From Neorhodopirellula lusitana (lineage in GTDB: Bacteria > Planctomycetota > Planctomycetia > Pirellulales > Pirellulaceae), in NCBI RefSeq assembly GCF_900182915.1, contig NZ_FXUG01000021.1:57374-121373 (forward strand): a stretch of DNA of 64,000 bases, written 5' to 3'. Positions within the stretch are counted from its first letter, which is position 1. The number at the start of each line of letters is the position of its first letter. The notes below the pieces were generated by a model. The model had not been told where the DNA came from. It was given only the letters and a program-made list of their open reading frames with translations, and did not search any database. Below, in pieces: positions 59,633 to 64,000 of the stretch. The position numbers and the translations under genes are program-made.

Positions 59633-60532
59633 TCACGCTTCAGCCTGCCACTTGGCGGCCATCAGTGTATTGTGCAGCAGCATCGCGATTGTCAGCGGGC
59701 CAACTCCCCCAGGGACTGGAGTGGTCGCCGAAGCCACTGCTTCGGCTTCTTCAAATGCCACATCACCTACCAATCGATCGCCCACGCGGTTGATCCCCAC
59801 ATCGATGACAACGGCTCCCTCACGGATCATGTCGCCACGGATCATCTCCGGCCGCCCCACCGCAGCGATCAAGATATCGGCAGAACGACACACTTCGGTC
59901 AAATTTGCGGTTCGACTGTGAGCCAGCGTTACGGTGGCATTCGCGGTTCGTGGCCCACACGAGCCGTCTTTTTGCGCCAACATCATTGCCATCGGTTTAC
60001 CCACAATATCACTGCGGCCCACCACCACCACATGCTTCCCGCTGGTCTCGATATCACATCGATGCAGCAGTTGAATAATTCCGTGCGGGGTACACGGCAA
60101 GAATCGCGGACGCCCCTGCATCAACAGCCCCACATTGACGGGTGAAAACGCATCCACGTCCTTGCCTGGATCAACCGCGTCCAGCACAGCTCGCTCATCC
60201 AGCCCCGCACCGCCCTGATCTTTGCTCGGCAGAGGCAGCTGCACCAAAATACCGCTTACCGACGGATCCGCATTCAGTTCCGCGATCCGCCCCAGAAGTT
60301 GTTCCTGCGTGGTGTCGACAGGCATCCGGTCCAGCAAACTCTCAATTCCCGCCTTCTGGCAAGCTCGCTCCTTGTTGCGAACATAGACTTGGCTGGCCGG
60401 ATCATCGCCCACCAAGATCGCCGCCAGTTTCGGCGGCGCATGGCCAGCCGCAACGAATTGACCGACTTGTTCGGTGATTTCTGCTCGAATCTGCAAAGCG
60501 ATCGCTTTGCCATCCAATCGTCTGGCAGTCAT
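59633..60532 (-). CDS. folD: Bifunctional methylenetetrahydrofolate dehydrogenase / methenyltetrahydrofolate cyclohydrolase
   Basis: 299 residues. FolD interconverts one-carbon units on tetrahydrofolate in the cytosol. The catalytic Lys is in SQVYVRNKERACQKAG, ILVQLPLP is present, and so are PGKDVDAFSPVNVG, the NADP-binding VVVGRSDIVGKPMAMML, and the closing TTPVPGGVGPLTIAMLLHNT. Length is standard. It is convergent with the membrane-protein gene (gap about 120 bases) and divergent from the sulfite reductase gene. Confidence 0.96.
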   Translation of the reverse strand: MTARRLDGKAIALQIRAEITEQVGQFVAAGHAPPKLAAILVGDDPASQVYVRNKERACQKAGIESLLDRMPVDTTQEQLLGRIAELNADPSVSGILVQLPLPSKDQGGAGLDERAVLDAVDPGKDVDAFSPVNVGLLMQGRPRFLPCTPHGIIQLLHRCDIETSGKHVVVVGRSDIVGKPMAMMLAQKDGSCGPRTANATVTLAHSRTANLTEVCRSADILIAAVGRPEMIRGDMIREGAVVIDVGINRVGDRLVGDVAFEEAEAVASATTPVPGGVGPLTIAMLLHNTLMAAKWQAEA

Positions 60533-60690
60533 AGGGTGTCCTTGGTGGGAAAAGAGATGGGGTGGATCGCTTCGACATAGTGAAAATGCCGCCTAATCGG
60601 TATAACTAACCAACGATCTGTCAATAAGCGGTCGCCCGGGCATCTAAGCCAGGGTTCGCCCGCACGCAAATACACAGGATTTCTCACTCG

Positions 60691-62472
60691 ATGTCTACCG
60701 ACGCTCCCGATTCGACCACCAACAACCTCGGTACTGGTGAAAACAAGCCGAAAGAAATTAAGCTCAGCGCAGTCGAGAAAATCAAGCTAGCCAGTGAGTA
60801 CTTGAAGGGCACGATCGATGACGAGTTGGCAGACCCTGTCGATCACTTTAATAACGACAATTTACAGTTGTTGAAGTTTCATGGAAGCTACCAACAAGAT
60901 GACCGTGATAAGCGAGCGGAACTCAAGAAGTCGGGCGGCGGAAAAGCCTACTCGATGATGCTTCGTTGCCGGATTCCGGGCGGTCGAATCACAGCGGAGC
61001 AGTTGGTCGCTCATCTGGATATTTGTGACGAACTGGGTAACGCGACCCTGAAGATCACCACGCGTCAAACCCTTCAATTGCACGGCATCTTGAAGGACGA
61101 TCTACGTGAATCCATCAATCGCATCAACAAGATCGGCCTCTCCACACTGGCCGCTTGCGGCGACGTCAACCGAAATGTGATGTGCTGCCCCGCGAAACGA
61201 GTGGGTCCCATTCACGCGCAAATGCAACAATTCACCGACGACCTCGTTGAAGCCCTGGCTCCCGAGACCACGGCCTATCACGAACTATGGCTAACCGATC
61301 CCGAAACAGACGAAAAAACCCTGGTCGGTGGCGGTGAACCCGAAGCGAAAAAGCCGATCGAGGAACCGCTGTACGGGCCAACCTATTTGCCACGAAAATT
61401 TAAGTGCGGCATCGCTCTTCCCGAAGACAACTGCATCGATATCTATACCCAAGACCTGGGATTCATCGCTGTCGTCCGGGACGAAAAAATCATTGGCTAC
61501 AACGTCATTGTCGGCGGTGGCATGGGACGCACCCCAAGTGCTAAGAAAACATTCCCCGCACTAGCTGAGCGAATGGCTTTCGTCACCCCTGAACAAGCAA
61601 TCGACGTTGCCAAAGCCGTCTTGATCGTGCAACGAGACAATGGGAATCGCAGCGATCGAAAGGTTGCCCGACTCAAATACCTGATCGCTGACTGGGGAGT
61701 TGCAAAATTCCGAACCGAGGTGGAAAAGATCTTCGGCGAAAAACTTGCCGACTGCACCGAAGACGACGTGCACGGCTTCGACGACCACATGGGCTGGCAA
61801 GAACAGGGCGACGGGAAATGGTCCTATGGCTTGAATGTCGAAAACGGCCGGTTGATGGACAACGAGAAAACCCAATTCAAAACGGCGTTCCGCAAGATTT
61901 GCGACGTCTTTGGACGTGAGATGCGGTTCACCGGCCACCAAAGCATTATCTTCTGCGACATCGAAGAAAGCGAAAAAGATCAACTGATCTCGATCATCAA
62001 GGAACATGGAATCCCAACGACCGAGCAAACCAGCACGGCGCGTCGCTGGTCGATGACTTGTGTTGCATTGCCGACCTGCGGACTGGCGATCACCGAAAGC
62101 GAGCGTCGCCTGCCCAGCATTATCGACAAAATCGAAGAACCATTGGCGAAACTGGGACTATCCAATGAGCGGTTCACGATCCGTATGACCGGATGCCCCA
62201 ACGGATGTGCTCGCCCCTACAACGCTGACCTGGCTTTGGTAGGTCGCGCCGTGGGGAAGTACACGCTATTCGTGGGTGGCGGTTGGCTGGGAAACCGCCT
62301 GGCCTATATCTACAAAGACCAAGTGAAAGATGAAGTCGTCGTCGAGGAAATGATCGGTATCTTCGCCGCGTTCAAAGCTAACCGCGAAGGCTCCGAATCA
62401 CTGGGCGACTTCTGTGCTCGCGTCGGTGAAGAGAAACTAGCCGAACTCGCTGAATCCGCACCTCGGCCCTAA
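60691..62472 (+). CDS. cysI: Sulfite reductase hemoprotein (CysI/Sir type)
   Basis: 593 residues. The enzyme reduces sulfite to sulfide using sirohaem and a 4Fe-4S cluster. The cluster ligands are clear: CVALPTCGLAITESER (C-x5-C) and TGCPNGCARPY (C-x3-C), the last Cys also bridging sirohaem. The duplicated ferredoxin-like halves show as NATLKITTRQTLQLHG and REMRFTGHQSIIF. Family members can also reduce nitrite, but the CVALPTC and CPNGC spacing and length fit NADPH- or ferredoxin-type sulfite reductase best. No flavoprotein or other cys gene is adjacent. A strong terminator follows. Confidence 0.9.
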   Translation: MSTDAPDSTTNNLGTGENKPKEIKLSAVEKIKLASEYLKGTIDDELADPVDHFNNDNLQLLKFHGSYQQDDRDKRAELKKSGGGKAYSMMLRCRIPGGRITAEQLVAHLDICDELGNATLKITTRQTLQLHGILKDDLRESINRINKIGLSTLAACGDVNRNVMCCPAKRVGPIHAQMQQFTDDLVEALAPETTAYHELWLTDPETDEKTLVGGGEPEAKKPIEEPLYGPTYLPRKFKCGIALPEDNCIDIYTQDLGFIAVVRDEKIIGYNVIVGGGMGRTPSAKKTFPALAERMAFVTPEQAIDVAKAVLIVQRDNGNRSDRKVARLKYLIADWGVAKFRTEVEKIFGEKLADCTEDDVHGFDDHMGWQEQGDGKWSYGLNVENGRLMDNEKTQFKTAFRKICDVFGREMRFTGHQSIIFCDIEESEKDQLISIIKEHGIPTTEQTSTARRWSMTCVALPTCGLAITESERRLPSIIDKIEEPLAKLGLSNERFTIRMTGCPNGCARPYNADLALVGRAVGKYTLFVGGGWLGNRLAYIYKDQVKDEVVVEEMIGIFAAFKANREGSESLGDFCARVGEEKLAELAESAPRP

Positions 62473-62515
62473 TTGCATTTCCCCAGGTCCGACCTGAAAC
62501 AAGCTAAGTCACATC

Positions 62516-62545
62516 AAAACTCGAGCACACTGCTCGAGTTTTTTT
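62516..62545 (+). terminator. Strong Rho-independent terminator of the sulfite reductase gene
   Basis: AAAACTCGAGCA (62516-62527) pairs perfectly with TGCTCGAGTTTT (62531-62542) across a three-base loop and continues into a T run ending at 62545. It lies about 44 bases past the stop. Confidence 0.95.
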
Positions 62546-62789
62546 ATATCCGGACCGAACGTAAACCCAACACTCGTCTTCCACACGCTCTAAACACAAA
62601 CACCCCATGCGATCAGGTGACCGCTCGCCTTGGTCAAAAAGTCACCAACTAAACGAGGCCTGCCGATCGATTGGTGGGCTGCTGTTCCTCTACCACGTGC
62701 AGCTCTACCAAGCCGGAAGCGCTAACTGCGGGTGTCGCCAACACAATACCGAGGGTAATGCCTATCCGACAACGACAAGCCAACAACCT
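62546..62789. other. Intergenic region
   Basis: About 245 bases between the terminator and the minus-strand leucine-rich-repeat gene. Frames at 62607-62873 are short, overlap that gene antisense and have no recognisable product. I see nothing else in it. Confidence 0.5.
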
Positions 62790-63563
62790 TCATTTCATAC
62801 GCACGTTCACAATCTCAACGCCCTCAAGCATCTTTCGCTCCGATTCCCGGACGCGGACACTATAGAGATGTAACTTCTTCAGATTCGGCATCTCCGAAAG
62901 CGCTTTCAACATGCCTTTGGTGACCTCTGGATTGCGATAAAGACTGTCCTTATCGAGCCTCTCATCGGGCCAGCCCAACCAAAGTTCCGAAACATTCTTC
63001 AGACGTCTGAACGACTGTAACTCCGCGTATTCAAGCGGATTGTTAGCGATCTTTAAGGTACGCAACTTAGTCATATTCTGGATCGCAGCCAAATCCTGGA
63101 CCCGGCAATGAGAAACGTCCAAGTACTCAAGCTCGGGGAAATTCCTCGCCACCACACGCAAAACGGTCCCGTCCATCAACCCGCGACCAACCGAATTGAT
63201 CCCTATCGGCGCGAAATCGATCTCCTTCACTCCAGGAAGCGTCCCCCCACAAAAGATTGCCTTCTGTAGGTCTTCACGGTCATCAATGGCATAGAACCCC
63301 AGTCGCCGAACTGCCGGAACCCCATCTTCCGTAACAACACCAGGCTGCCGGATGATCTCGCCGCCCAACTGGATGAAGTGATCCATCGAATCGACCAGCA
63401 TTTGGCGATTCAACATCTCTTCTTGTTTGGAAATCGCAGTCGTTGACGCCGCATATCCACCAAACAGCGAACCTGCGAAACAGGCCACAATCATCTGAAT
63501 CCACGCCGGCCACGACGCTATTGAAAACTTTCCAGGCACAAACTTTGCCGGAATCTTTGTCAT
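62790..63563 (-). CDS. Membrane-anchored leucine-rich-repeat-like protein
   Basis: 257 residues from ATG at 63563. An N-terminal membrane segment (IQMIVACFAGSLFGGYAAS, about residues 22-40) is followed by a soluble helical stretch and then leucine-rich-repeat motifs: FPELEYLDVSHCRVQDLAAI, MTKLRTLKIANNPLEYAEL and MPNLKKLHLYSVRV. Short repeat proteins of this kind are abundant in planctomycetes and probably mediate protein contacts. No partner or function is visible. Confidence 0.7.
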   Translation of the reverse strand: MTKIPAKFVPGKFSIASWPAWIQMIVACFAGSLFGGYAASTTAISKQEEMLNRQMLVDSMDHFIQLGGEIIRQPGVVTEDGVPAVRRLGFYAIDDREDLQKAIFCGGTLPGVKEIDFAPIGINSVGRGLMDGTVLRVVARNFPELEYLDVSHCRVQDLAAIQNMTKLRTLKIANNPLEYAELQSFRRLKNVSELWLGWPDERLDKDSLYRNPEVTKGMLKALSEMPNLKKLHLYSVRVRESERKMLEGVEIVNVRMK

Positions 63564-64000
63564 AGCTAACACACTACTGAATAGTAAAACTGATCAAAAA
63601 CCTCGCTGGCTGTCAAAATGACATCAACGGTTACCGACCAATCTACACAACAGTTCCGTGCGTTCTACGTTCAAAAAACCCATACCGGACACCCATACAG
63701 TGCCTCAACGCACCCAAACCCGTGCCCGCCCCCGACGAATCCCGAAGCCAATATGTAAGCAACAACCTTTGCCAGAGTAAAACCATTGTCCTCAATCGTT
63801 TGGGCTAACGCAGCAGTTTGCGAGCTCGAGCGACTGAGGACAACCGCTCTACAATGAATGGCGGCAATCGATCGAGGAACCTGCTCACATTTGGTAGTTA
63901 CGTGCGCGCACGAAAAAACCTCGCTTGGCAGGCGACGCGCCAAGCGAGGTCTTCGTAGACCAGAAGGTGATAGAGTCTCTTCCGAAGAAGATGTTTTCTG
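63564..64000. other. Gene-free right end of the window
   Basis: About 440 bases. It contains the terminator at 63913-63950 of a minus-strand gene lying beyond the window. A minus-strand frame from 64000 to 63671 stays open but runs through that terminator and has no recognisable product. Confidence 0.5.
63913..63950 (-). terminator. Rho-independent terminator for a minus-strand gene outside the window
   Basis: On the minus strand ACCTCGCTTGGC pairs with GCCAAGCGAGGT over 12 bases with a nine-base loop, and six Ts follow. The transcribed gene or RNA must end at or beyond the right edge of the window. Confidence 0.9.

Noticed and set aside
63671..64000. Minus-strand frame at the right end
   Set aside because: It crosses a strong terminator and has no recognisable product.

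Overview
The window reads as chromosomal DNA of a planctomycete close to Rhodopirellula (family Pirellulaceae). This rests on gene content, not on any search: an ECF sigma factor coupled to a giant Ser/Thr kinase, a second small kinase, Planctomycete-type cytochrome c, a caspase-like WD40 protein, DUF1569, DUF4832 and DUF4139-like proteins, TadE/vWA genes, and many large secreted proteins with propeller or TPR repeats. GC is moderate, genes often abut or overlap by 1-8 bases, and Shine-Dalgarno signals are patchy. I see no rRNA, tRNA, CRISPR array, transposase or integrase.

Layout. 1-7105 (+): 3' end of nrdR, a DevC-like permease, a 1609-residue PQQ-propeller/TPR protein, and nadD. 7260-15566 (-): a five-gene fatty-acid operon in the order acyl-CoA ligase, thiolase, hydratase/3-hydroxyacyl-CoA dehydrogenase, acyl-CoA dehydrogenase, patatin lipase, a near-complete lipid-to-acetyl-CoA route. 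15915-20753: an ornithine-decarboxylase-like enzyme, a His-rich exported propeller-like protein, a DUF1569 protein and a Tyr-rich exported protein. 20928-25417 (-): ECF sigma factor followed by a kinase/NB-ARC/TPR protein. 25920-27266 (+): a likely outer-membrane protein. 27296-34144 (-): c-type cytochrome, exported protein of unknown fold, caspase/WD40 protein, the most unusual operon-like cluster here. 34723-38026: two divergent exported TPR proteins.

38139-46700: gamma-glutamylcyclotransferase-like protein, rdgC, a short-chain dehydrogenase, a small Ig-like protein, then housekeeping genes eno (-), ribE and rsmA (+), and an exported thioredoxin-like protein. 47294-49545 (+): a Tad-like trio (TadE, TadG/vWA, TadE with a Pro-Glu tail). 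49742-51436 (-): a protein kinase followed 12 bases later by a stand-alone GyrB-type TOPRIM protein. 51566-63563: a DUF2007-like protein, an exported secretin-N-like protein divergent from a DUF4139-like protein, a DUF4832 protein, pdxA overlapping a multipass membrane protein, folD, a sulfite reductase hemoprotein and a membrane-anchored leucine-rich-repeat protein.

Two themes cut across the annotation. Several strong terminator hairpins separate transcription units (near 19080, 38055, 42019, 46718, 62516 and 63913). Short tandem repeats recur in unrelated places: 16, 17 and 22-23 base units between genes, and 15 or 18 base units inside genes, where the reading frame is kept. The best candidates for undescribed biology are the kinase/TOPRIM pair and the cytochrome/caspase cluster.
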